DNA from: Oscillospiraceae bacterium
GTDB lineage: Bacteria; Bacillota; Clostridia; Oscillospirales; Ruminococcaceae
Assembly (NCBI GenBank): GCA_009776345.1
Contig: WRLS01000070.1
Span: 1 to 10,470, forward strand
Length of the DNA: 10,470 bases
Reading direction: 5' to 3'
The stretch's first letter is position 1, and each line of letters opens with the position of its first letter. A model generated the notes under the pieces. That model was given only the letters and a program-made list of their open reading frames with translations, made no database searches and had not been told where the DNA came from. Below are positions 1-5,851 of this stretch, one piece after another. The position numbers were made by a program, and so were the translations under genes.

Positions 1-39
1 GGCAGCGGCCCCCAGCCCCCTGAGCCGCGTTTTTCTTTG

Positions 40-73
40 TTACTTTCTTTTTGGTTGCGCAAAAAGAAAGTAA
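40..73. repeat. Perfect 13-bp inverted repeat (AT-rich hairpin)
   Basis: TTACTTTCTTTTT (40-52) is followed by an 8-nt spacer, GGTTGCGC, and then its exact complement AAAAAGAAAGTAA (61-73). Neither strand has a T-tract directly after the stem, so a rho-independent terminator is unlikely. It looks like a dispersed intergenic hairpin. No coding sequence is supported between 1 and 418. Confidence 0.75.
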
Positions 74-158
74 ATAATGCGTCGCGGAGCGCGCTGTTGT
101 AGCCGCGGCTTGAGCGGTGAAAAATAACCGAAGATGAAACCGTGTTATAAACCACCCC

Positions 159-220
159 GGCGCTTCGCGCCACCCCTCCAAGGAGGGGAATTTCGGGCGG
201 CAGGTTGCCGCCCCTACGAT
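159..220 (-). repeat. Cluster of three GC hairpins ending in a reversed GTAGGGG-family unit
   Basis: Three perfect stems follow one another: GGCGC/GCGCC (159-171, loop TTC), CCCCTCC/GGAGGGG (173-188, loop AA) and GGGCGGC/GCCGCCC (195-213, loop AGGTT). The third, read on the minus strand, begins CGTAGGGGCGGC and ends in GCCCGAAATT. That matches the layout of the plus-strand units at 983-1010 and 10349-10372, so it is a reversed member of the same family. Confidence 0.65.
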
Positions 221-242
221 GCAATTTTTATGATTGCCTGGT

Positions 243-267
243 AATTTCGGGCGGGATGACCCAGCCC
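243..267 (-). repeat. Degenerate hairpin of the same short palindromic family
   Basis: AATTTCGGGCGGG (243-255) repeats the flank and left arm of the unit at 190-201. It is followed by the imperfect right arm CCCAGCCC (260-267). It is read as a decayed copy; the pairing has one bulge or mismatch. Confidence 0.45.
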
Positions 268-287
268 TTACCAAAATTTTAGGTTCA

Positions 288-394
288 TAATACTAATTCC
301 AATTGAAATGTCAACCAAAAAATCGCTCAAAAATCGCATATATGCAACGATTTTTGACCGATTTTTGGGACATTTCTTACTGGAATAAGTATAA
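288..394. mobile_element. MITE-like imperfect palindrome (~107 bp)
   Basis: The two halves are near-complementary over their whole length, with the centre at about 340/341. The outer arms are ATACTAATTCCA (290-301) and, reversed, ATACTTATTCCA (392-381). Both halves then carry GAAATGTC followed by two AAAAATCG motifs, with TCAAAAATCG conserved in each. There is no internal ORF, which fits a miniature non-autonomous element with imperfect terminal inverted repeats. No clear target-site duplication was found. Its right end lies about 25 nt before the methyltransferase start codon, so it forms the upstream region of that gene and may supply its leader or promoter (TTGACC at 354-359 lacks a convincing -10 partner). 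Confidence 0.7.
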
Positions 395-418
395 GAAAAT
401 GATACAGGTAAATTTATT

Positions 419-988
419 ATGTCGGCAAACAGGGATTTTTTCAACAGCGCGGCGCAGGACTGGCACAGCCGCCGCCGCCCGGACGTGGAAAATGCGGATA
501 TTATGCTGCGGCTTAGCTGCCTTCGCCCGGGACTTAGAATTCTGGACGCGGGATGCGGCGCGGGTTTCCTCACGCCATTTTTGTTGCAAAGCGAGCCGGA
601 GCGTATTATCGGCGTGGACTACGCCGAAAACATGATCCGCGCCGCAAGGGAAAACTGCGCCGACCCGCGCACGCAGTTTATTTGCCGGGATATTACGCTG
701 ACGGGGCAGGCTCTTCCCGATTGCGATTTTTGCGTCTGCTATAATTCCTTCCCTCATTTCAGCGACCCTGCGGCGGCTGTGGAAAACCTTGCGCGGGCTA
801 TCGTGCCGGGCGGGAGGCTCACGGTTTCGCATACGCAGGGGAAGCGCACGGCGGATGGGGCGGCACCGGAGCGCGGCACCCCCGCCGCGGGTTTAGTAAG
901 GTTGATGGAGCCTTATTTCAGGCTTGACGCGGTAATCGACAGCAATGCCATGTTTTTGGTTTCCGGCATAAGATATGATATGCCGTAG
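419..988 (+). CDS. Class I SAM-dependent methyltransferase (Methyltransf_11/25 type)
   Basis: This 189-residue single-domain protein is predicted to be a cytosolic methyltransferase of unknown substrate. SAM-binding motif I is ILDAGCGAGFL (residues 41-51). The acidic residue after beta-2 lies in GVDYAENMI (D67), and motif II/III regions include CDFCVCYNSFPHF and a PGGRL turn. The C-terminal part after VSH (a His followed by GKR) is shorter and less regular than in relatives I know, where an H...R..IN segment is usual, so that region may be divergent or partly decayed. The ATG is preceded by a weak AGGT (406-409) at 9-nt spacing. The TAG stop lies inside a GTAGGGG palindromic repeat, and the upstream region is the MITE-like element, so both ends of the gene touch repeats. 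The methyltransferase fold is secure; the substrate cannot be inferred. Confidence 0.85.
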   Translation: MSANRDFFNSAAQDWHSRRRPDVENADIMLRLSCLRPGLRILDAGCGAGFLTPFLLQSEPERIIGVDYAENMIRAARENCADPRTQFICRDITLTGQALPDCDFCVCYNSFPHFSDPAAAVENLARAIVPGGRLTVSHTQGKRTADGAAPERGTPAAGLVRLMEPYFRLDAVIDSNAMFLVSGIRYDMP

Positions 989-1010
989 GGGCGACCCTCG
1001 CGGTCGCCCG
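983..1010 (+). repeat. GTAGGGG-family palindromic unit overlapping a stop codon
   Basis: CCGTA leads into the stem GGGCGACC (989-996), loop CTCGC, and the complement GGTCGCCC (1002-1009). The TAG at 986-988 is the stop codon of the preceding methyltransferase. A half-copy without its right arm recurs at 1117-1130; the shared 17 nt (979-995 and 1113-1129) form a direct repeat around the parS/hairpin block. Confidence 0.7.
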
Positions 1011-1030
1011 CAAATTCCCCGGTTGCAATC

Positions 1031-1054
1031 AAAATGTTTCACGTGAAACATTTT
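1031..1054. promoter_or_regulatory. parS: parS centromere-like site (ParB/Spo0J binding)
   Basis: A perfect 24-bp palindrome has the 16-bp core TGTTTCACGTGAAACA at 1035-1050. This core matches the conserved bacterial parS consensus (TGTTNCACGTGAAACA in Bacillus subtilis). The flanking AAAA/TTTT extends the symmetry. ParB loads at parS, spreads and recruits SMC, and such sites usually lie near the replication origin. No parA or parB lies in this window, so the call rests on the sequence match alone. Confidence 0.8.
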
Positions 1055-1102
1055 GCGCGTAAAATGCCCCCTTCGTGCGCGAAGGGGGCGGGGGTTACGC
1101 GC
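1055..1102. repeat. Strong GC hairpin adjoining parS
   Basis: An inner perfect stem, GCCCCCTTCG (1066-1075) with CGAAGGGGGC (1080-1089) and a TGCG loop, sits inside an outer pair GCGCGTAA (1055-1062) and TTACGCGC (1095-1102). It starts at the base after the parS palindrome. No T-tract follows on the plus strand, so a classical intrinsic terminator for the upstream gene is not supported. Confidence 0.65.
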
Positions 1103-1147
1103 AATATTATGTTATGCCGTAGGGGCGACTGGCGGCGCGAAGCACCG

Positions 1148-1464
1148 CAGGTTTTAGGATTTAGGTTTCAGGAAAAGGACGTTGCATCAATTTTCTTCCC
1201 TTCCTAAATCCTCAATCCTAAAACCTAAATCCTGCCGAAGGCAAAACACCCGTCTTCAAAGCGGCAAGCCGCTTTGAAGCCACCCTCTTTAAAAAAGAGG
1301 GTACGTCCTACAATCGCATTGCGTTTTTAAAATGATAGAATAAATCTTGTTGTAGCTTTACCCTCTTTTTTAAAGAGGGTGGCGCCGTGACGACTTGTTC
1401 GTCACGGTGACGGGTGTTTTGCCTTCGGCAGGATTAAGGATTTAGGAAATAAGGTTTCAGGAAG
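1148..1464. repeat. Nested, modular inverted-repeat element
   Basis: Two 24-bp arms, 1231-1254 and 1409-1432, are exact reverse complements; each contains GCCGAAGGC or its reverse. Outside them are looser arms built of CCTAAATCC/GGATTTAGG tracts (about 1199-1230 and 1433-1464), with an extra direct copy at 1148-1174. Inside, symmetrically placed, are ACCCTCTTT...AAAGAGGGT palindromes at 1282-1302 and 1360-1380. Between arm and palindrome on each side sits a different hairpin: TTCAAAGCGGC/GCCGCTTTGAA (1255-1278) on the left and CCGTGACGA/TCGTCACGG (1385-1407) on the right. There is no ORF inside. It looks like a composite non-autonomous repeat. Confidence 0.7.
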
Positions 1465-1475
1465 GAAATCAGATT

Positions 1476-1551
1476 GTAGGGGCGGGCTTCCATGCCCGAC
1501 CGTCAGGGTCCAGTCGAATATTCGCGGTCGGGGATGGAACCCCGACCCTAC
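1476..1551. repeat. Inverted pair of GTAGGG-family palindromic units
   Basis: Unit one (1476-1501) starts GTAGGGGCGGGC and has loop TTCCAT and right arm GCCCGACC. Unit two (1526-1551) is in the opposite orientation: stem GGTCGGGG/CCCCGACC, loop ATGGAA, ending CCCTAC. The spacer contains the perfect palindrome CGAATATTCG (1515-1524). The head-to-head layout resembles the paired arrangement of REP/BIME elements. Unit two's 26 bases recur exactly at 10387-10412. Confidence 0.7.
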
Positions 1552-1587
1552 CTTAAAACCTTAATCTAGCATTATGAATTATCACTA

Positions 1588-1617
1588 TTGATATTCACCC
1601 CGCAAGTGTGGTAAAGT
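1588..1617 (+). promoter_or_regulatory. Possible sigma-A promoter for enzyme I
   Basis: TTGATA (1588-1593) and TAAAGT (1612-1617) are separated by 18 nt in the only AT-rich, repeat-free stretch before the enzyme I start. Transcription would begin near 1624, giving a leader of roughly 35 nt. The -10 is a weak match, so this is tentative. Confidence 0.35.
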
Positions 1618-1658
1618 TAGATAACGCTAAAAACCGTTGACGAAAGGGGGCAGGCATT

Positions 1659-3416
1659 GTGACGGAGATTTCCGCCATTGGCGTATCATCCGGGCTGGTG
1701 ACAGGCAAGGCGTATGTATTGCGGCGCAGGAATTACGATGTGCCGCAGGGGCGCACAGACGATATTCCGGGCGAGCTTGGCAGGTTTGAGGAAGCGCTTG
1801 CCTCCATCATCGCGGAAACGCGCGTTATGGTGGAATCCGCGCGGGGATGCAGCCCCGGAAGCGCCGCCGATATACTGGATGCCTATCTCAGTTTACTATT
1901 GGACCCTGTTGTCGGCGAGGGAGTGCGGGACCTTATTGGCCGGTCGCATAACGCGGCGCAGGCCGTGAAGATCGGGATAGGCAAAATAACCTCCATGTTT
2001 GAAGGCATGGAGGACGAGTATATGCGCGACCGCGCCTTTGACATCATGGACATACAGAACCGCCTGCTTGACAGGCTGCTCGGCGACGAGCCCGGCGGCG
2101 GCGATATACCCCCCGGCAGTATTTTAATCGCCGAGGAGCTTGCGACCTCCGATACCGTGAAGCTTGACATGGAGCGCGTGGCGGGCATTATAACCGTATG
2201 CGGCGGCAGGAATTCCCACGCGTCTATCGTCGCGCGCAATATGGATATCCCCGCTGTAGTTGGCGCGGCGGATATTTTAAATTTAGTTTCCACAGGTGAC
2301 GATGTAATAATCGACGGGTTTTCGGGCGAGGTTTGCGTCTGCCCGACTCCCGAAGCCGCAAAATCGTTCGGGGAGCGCCTGGAACGCTACACCCGCGAGA
2401 AAGAGCGTCAGCGCCCCGGCGTAAACATACCGCACGAAACCGCGGACGGCGTGCAAATTACAATCGGCGCGAACATAGGCTCGTCAGAAGAGGCGGCAAG
2501 GGCGCTTGGCTACGGCGCGGATGAAATCGGGCTTTTCCGCAGTGAGTTTATGCACGATAATTTGTCATATCTGCCTGATGAGGAAACACAGTTCCGCTCC
2601 TTCCGCGATGCCGCCTCCGCGATGGGCGGAAAAACAGTTGCGGTGCGCACAATGGACCTCGGCGCGGACAAAGCTTTTTTCCAGACCCATCGGCTGCGTG
2701 AGGAAAACCCCGCGCTGGGCTACCGTGGGATACGCATACAGCTTGACCACACGGAGCTGCTTTACACACAGCTCAGGGCGATTCTGCGCGCGGGCAGTTT
2801 CGGGGACATACGCCTGATGTTCCCCATGATATCCTCGGTGGAGGAGCTTCGCGCGGCCAAAACCGTTCTGGAGGAGGTCAAAGCCGACCTGCGCGATGAC
2901 GGCGTCCCCTTTGATGAAAAAACGCTTGTCGGTATGATGGTCGAGGTCCCGTCGGCGGTTATTATGGCAGACCGCCTGGCGAAGGAATGCGATTTTTTCA
3001 GTATCGGGACGAATGACCTGATCCAATACACCACGGCGGCGGACCGTACAAACACGAAGGTTTCGCATCTTTACAGCCATTACCACCCCGCCGTCCTGCG
3101 CATGATCCGCCAAACGGTTACAGCGGCGGAAAACGCGGGGATCGGCTGCGGCATTTGCGGGGAGTGCGCCGGGGACCCGCTGCTGCTCCCTGCGCTTATA
3201 GGTATGGGGATAACGTCGATATCCACCGCGCCGCGCATGATATCGCAGTGCTGTTATTTGATTTCCGGGCTGAATATGCCGCAGTCGCGGGAGTTGGCAA
3301 ACCGCGTGCTTTCATGTGCGACAACGCGGGAGGTAAAGCAGTCGCTCACCGATTTTGCAAAGGAGCGTAACACGCGGCGCAAAGCGCCGCAAAGCCCTGA
3401 AGAGGTAAAAATGTGA
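1659..3416 (+). CDS. ptsI: PTS enzyme I (phosphoenolpyruvate-protein phosphotransferase)
   Basis: Enzyme I takes phosphate from PEP on a histidine and passes it to HPr, starting sugar uptake by the phosphotransferase system in the cytosol. At 585 residues it matches the usual ~570-580. The N-terminal HPr-binding region comes first, then the phosphohistidine loop GGRNSHASIVAR with H187. The C-terminal PEP-binding barrel follows, with FRSEF, RTMDLGADK, ENPALGYRGIR, MVEVPSA, SIGTNDLIQYTTAADR and CGECAGD (catalytic Cys C500). All expected catalytic motifs are present, so it should be active. The start is GTG, with GAAAGGGGG (1642-1650) ending 8 nt before it. No HPr or EII gene lies in the window, so it would act with partners elsewhere or serve a regulatory PTS. 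Its end overlaps the next gene by 4 nt. Confidence 0.95.
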   Translation: MTEISAIGVSSGLVTGKAYVLRRRNYDVPQGRTDDIPGELGRFEEALASIIAETRVMVESARGCSPGSAADILDAYLSLLLDPVVGEGVRDLIGRSHNAAQAVKIGIGKITSMFEGMEDEYMRDRAFDIMDIQNRLLDRLLGDEPGGGDIPPGSILIAEELATSDTVKLDMERVAGIITVCGGRNSHASIVARNMDIPAVVGAADILNLVSTGDDVIIDGFSGEVCVCPTPEAAKSFGERLERYTREKERQRPGVNIPHETADGVQITIGANIGSSEEAARALGYGADEIGLFRSEFMHDNLSYLPDEETQFRSFRDAASAMGGKTVAVRTMDLGADKAFFQTHRLREENPALGYRGIRIQLDHTELLYTQLRAILRAGSFGDIRLMFPMISSVEELRAAKTVLEEVKADLRDDGVPFDEKTLVGMMVEVPSAVIMADRLAKECDFFSIGTNDLIQYTTAADRTNTKVSHLYSHYHPAVLRMIRQTVTAAENAGIGCGICGECAGDPLLLPALIGMGITSISTAPRMISQCCYLISGLNMPQSRELANRVLSCATTREVKQSLTDFAKERNTRRKAPQSPEEVKM

Positions 3417-3967
3417 GAAAAATATGGTATGGCATTGGATATATGTTATTTGTTACAGCAGTAACTATTGCCTTACCGGTATTCCTATGTATCCGGTTTG
3501 GCTACAATTTAGAGTTATACGATATTTCGGTCATTACAGTTTTGTGTATATTTCTTTTTTTAACAGCGATAATTGCTTTCTTTTTTAAAGACACGCCGAA
3601 GTTAGAGAAAGAACATGAAAACATTGTTAACAGTTGCTGCAAAAAAAGAGATATGTGGTTTATAACCAGTATTATTTGGTTTGCGATGCACTATTTTTTC
3701 TCAGCAATGTCGATTTTGTGTACTATTATTGTAATATATGCGAACCAAAAACCTGACAGGGTTATTTTGTATTCTACCTTTGCGTTACTTTTTACGTTTT
3801 TTATACTAATTGCTAACCCTCGTAAAAACTCATTGGGGTTTAAAAAAGCATGGCTTAAAATTTATCGCGATATACTAAAGTATGACAACGATGAAATCAC
3901 GGAATCAGATTTAATTTCATCACTAAATGAAAGCGAATCTTTCATAACAAAATCTGTTAATGAGTAA
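3413..3967 (+). CDS. AT-rich four-helix membrane protein, unknown function
   Basis: I do not recognise this 184-residue protein. It has four hydrophobic helices at about residues 7-27, 38-58, 84-108 and 119-136, a charged loop between helices two and three containing CCKKR, and a ~48-residue hydrophilic C-terminal tail. The tail (GFKKAWLKIYRDILKY, then an acidic segment and SLNESESFI) looks helical and cytosolic. The third and fourth helices plus this tail faintly resemble two-helix SLATT/DUF4231-type layouts, but this is only a resemblance of layout. The GTG start overlaps the enzyme I stop (GTGA), with AGAGG 7-8 nt upstream, suggesting translational coupling. By hand count, 3421-3960 is about 31% G+C (170 of 540), against 55-65% in lines sampled from enzyme I. 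That contrast suggests horizontal acquisition. Confidence 0.75.
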   Translation: MRKIWYGIGYMLFVTAVTIALPVFLCIRFGYNLELYDISVITVLCIFLFLTAIIAFFFKDTPKLEKEHENIVNSCCKKRDMWFITSIIWFAMHYFFSAMSILCTIIVIYANQKPDRVILYSTFALLFTFFILIANPRKNSLGFKKAWLKIYRDILKYDNDEITESDLISSLNESESFITKSVNE

Positions 3968-4038
3968 ATGCCTGCAATAAATATACACAGCGTAATATCG
4001 CCCCTAAATTATACACAATCACGGCAAGGGAATTAGGT

Positions 4039-4812
4039 ATGGAAAATTTGTTTTCAAACACCGCACGGCTGTATGATTTCGACTACCAAGACTCCATAAA
4101 AGCGGACATCCCCTTTTACATCGGATACGCAAAAGCGCAGGGCGGCGCGGTGCTGGAGCTTGGCTGCGGGACAGGGCGTGTGTCGCTGCCTTTGGCGGCG
4201 GCTGGCTTTCATGTTACCGGGCTGGACCTTTCACAGCCGATGCTGGAGGTGTTCCGCGAAAAGCTCGCCGTGATGCCGCGGCTTGCGGGGGATATCACGC
4301 TTATCCACGGCAATATGGCGGATTTTTCTCTGGGGCGCAAATTTCCCTTGATTATTATACCTTTCAGGGCGTTCCAAACGCTGACGGACGTGTGCGATAT
4401 AACAGGCGCGCTCAGCTGTGTGCGAAGCCATTTAGAGGATGAAGGCATTTTTATCGTGGATGTATTCAACCCCTACCCGAATATGGATGAGAGCTGGTAC
4501 TGCGGCGAAACCGTCTTTTGGGAAAAAACAGATGAAAAAACCGGCGCCCGCGTAATCAAGAAGCATTTAAGCGAGAAGATTGATACAATAAGCCAAATAT
4601 TATACCCGCGCTTAGTGTTTGAGGTTACATATCCCGACGGTAAATCCGAGAGGCTCGAAGACGATTTAAAGCTCAAATATTACTACTCCGGGCAGCTGCG
4701 CTCTGTGATAGAAAAGGCGGGGCTGGAGATAACGCAGGAATATTCATGGTACGATAAAGCGCCCCCGGGCGGGCGCGAAATCATATTTATTTGTAAGAAG
4801 CTGTGTTCATAG
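4039..4812 (+). CDS. Class I SAM-dependent methyltransferase (Methyltransf_25 type)
   Basis: This 257-residue predicted methyltransferase acts on an unidentified substrate. It shows an N-terminal ARLYDFDY segment, motif I VLELGCGTGR (residues 38-47), the acidic motif in VTGLDLS, GNMADF, and LIIIPFRAFQTL followed by GIFIVDVFNP. A C-terminal beta-rich part follows, ending in PGGREIIFICKK. This combination is common in single-domain bacterial methyltransferases of about 250 residues, and it is clearly a different subfamily from the one at 419-988. AAGGG (4026-4030) lies 8 nt before the ATG. The 71-nt gap after the membrane protein has no evident terminator, so the two may be co-transcribed. Its last codons and stop fall within the left arm of the long palindrome at 4801-4953. 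The fold is confident; the substrate is unknown. Confidence 0.88.
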   Translation: MENLFSNTARLYDFDYQDSIKADIPFYIGYAKAQGGAVLELGCGTGRVSLPLAAAGFHVTGLDLSQPMLEVFREKLAVMPRLAGDITLIHGNMADFSLGRKFPLIIIPFRAFQTLTDVCDITGALSCVRSHLEDEGIFIVDVFNPYPNMDESWYCGETVFWEKTDEKTGARVIKKHLSEKIDTISQILYPRLVFEVTYPDGKSERLEDDLKLKYYYSGQLRSVIEKAGLEITQEYSWYDKAPPGGREIIFICKKLCS

Positions 4813-4953
4813 CTCAAAGGCCGTAACAGCGGCGGATTTACCGCCGTACCGCGTTAAATTTCCTTGGAATACATGGAGTATTCCTGCGAAAATTTGCCTT
4901 GTCCGGCAAAAAATCCGCTCGCCGTTCCGACGCATTTCGCTTATGAACACAAC
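4801..4953. repeat. Long imperfect palindrome (~150 bp), MITE-like
   Basis: The whole intergenic region folds back on itself around a central hairpin GGAATAC-ATGGA-GTATTCC (4866-4884). The outer arms are TGTGTTCATA (about 4802-4811) and its complement TATGAACACA (about 4942-4951). Intermediate arms include GCGGATTT (4832-4839) with AAATCCGC (4911-4918). Local hairpins CGGCGG/CCGCCG (4830-4846) and TTTGCC/GGCAAA (4893-4910) could form instead. The element overlaps the 3' end of the upstream methyltransferase and stops about 13 nt before the ribosome binding site of the next gene. It could be a structured leader or a degenerate miniature element. Confidence 0.6.
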
Positions 4954-4979
4954 TTCTAAGAAAGCAAAGGAGGCAAAAC

Positions 4980-5849
4980 ATGAAAATCGGTCTTAGCTCA
5001 TACAGCCTGTTGGGGGCGATGCGGCGGGGGGAGATGGATTTTTTAGGCATCATGCAGTGGATTGCCGACAACGGCGGGGACCACATGGAAGCGGTTTCCA
5101 TGATGGGCGATTTCCTCGGTGACGCAAGCTTTGTCCGCTCGGTGGCGGAAAAGTCAAAGGCAATCGGATTGCCGATTGCGGCTTACTGCACGGGCGTAAA
5201 CCTGCTCGACAAAGATGACCCGCAGGCGCAGCTAGAGCTTGCGATGCGCCATGCAGACATAGCCGCCGAATTGGGCGCGGGACTTATGCGCTGTGACCTG
5301 GTGGGCTGGTCTATCCCGAAAGAAGAGCTTACCGCGGAAAACTTCGACCGCGACCTTCCGGTGATTATCGAAGGCGCGGGGAAAATCGCCGACTACGCCG
5401 CCCGCCTGGGCCTGACAATCACGGTGGAAAACCACGGTATGTACTTAAACGGCGGTGAGCGTGTGCGCAGGCTCATAAAAGGCGTGAACCGTGAAAATTA
5501 CAAATGCTCGCTGGATATCGGCAATTCCCTGTGCGTGGACGAGGACCCTATAGTCTGCGTGGATGCGCTGCTCCCATTCGCCGCGACCGTGCATTTCAAG
5601 GATTTCTATATCCGCCGCGCCGATACGGCCCCCGGTGAGGGCTTTGGAATCAAAACGCCGCGGGATTATCTCCTGCGCGGCGCGATTGTCGGGCATGGGG
5701 AAGTGGATGTAAGGCGGATTATGGGCATCATCAAAAAATCCGGCTACAGCGGCAGTGTTTCGATTGAGTTTGAGGGCATGGAGGACTGTAAACTCGGCTC
5801 AAAGCTCGGGATGGAAAATACACGCAGGCTGGCGGAAATGAATATCTAG
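4980..5849 (+). CDS. Sugar phosphate isomerase/epimerase (xylose isomerase-like TIM barrel)
   Basis: This 289-residue protein belongs to the AP_endonuc_2/xylose isomerase-like TIM-barrel superfamily, which includes sugar isomerases and epimerases, inosose dehydratases and hydroxypyruvate isomerases. The four metal-ligand motifs expected of the D-tagatose 3-epimerase type are visible and intact: TVENHG (E150), LDIGN (D179), VHFKD (H205) and SIEFEG (E263), plus GHGEVD (H239, E241). A divalent-metal enzyme acting on a sugar or polyol is therefore likely. The exact substrate cannot be told from sequence, and no dehydrogenase or transporter neighbour narrows it. The ATG follows an excellent AAAGGAGG (4966-4973) at 6-nt spacing. 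The gene converges on the GGDEF-EAL gene with only 2 nt between the two stop codons, leaving no room for a separate terminator. Confidence 0.88.
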   Translation: MKIGLSSYSLLGAMRRGEMDFLGIMQWIADNGGDHMEAVSMMGDFLGDASFVRSVAEKSKAIGLPIAAYCTGVNLLDKDDPQAQLELAMRHADIAAELGAGLMRCDLVGWSIPKEELTAENFDRDLPVIIEGAGKIADYAARLGLTITVENHGMYLNGGERVRRLIKGVNRENYKCSLDIGNSLCVDEDPIVCVDALLPFAATVHFKDFYIRRADTAPGEGFGIKTPRDYLLRGAIVGHGEVDVRRIMGIIKKSGYSGSVSIEFEGMEDCKLGSKLGMENTRRLAEMNI

Positions 5850-5851
5850 CC

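Noticed and set aside
40..73. Bidirectional terminator
   Set aside because: The stem is AT-rich and followed by ATAATGC or CAAAG rather than a T-run on either strand, and no gene end is visible next to it.
268..635. Short frames on both strands across the MITE-like element and the start of the first methyltransferase
   Set aside because: They cross the palindrome and overlap the motif-bearing methyltransferase frame; no ribosome binding site or recognisable protein.
1055..1102. Intrinsic terminator for the first methyltransferase
   Set aside because: The stem is strong, but GGGGGTTACG follows on the plus strand rather than a T-tract.
2565..3113. A 182-codon minus-strand frame inside enzyme I
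   Set aside because: It is antisense to the strongly conserved PEP-binding domain, and its translation is Arg/His-rich without motifs.
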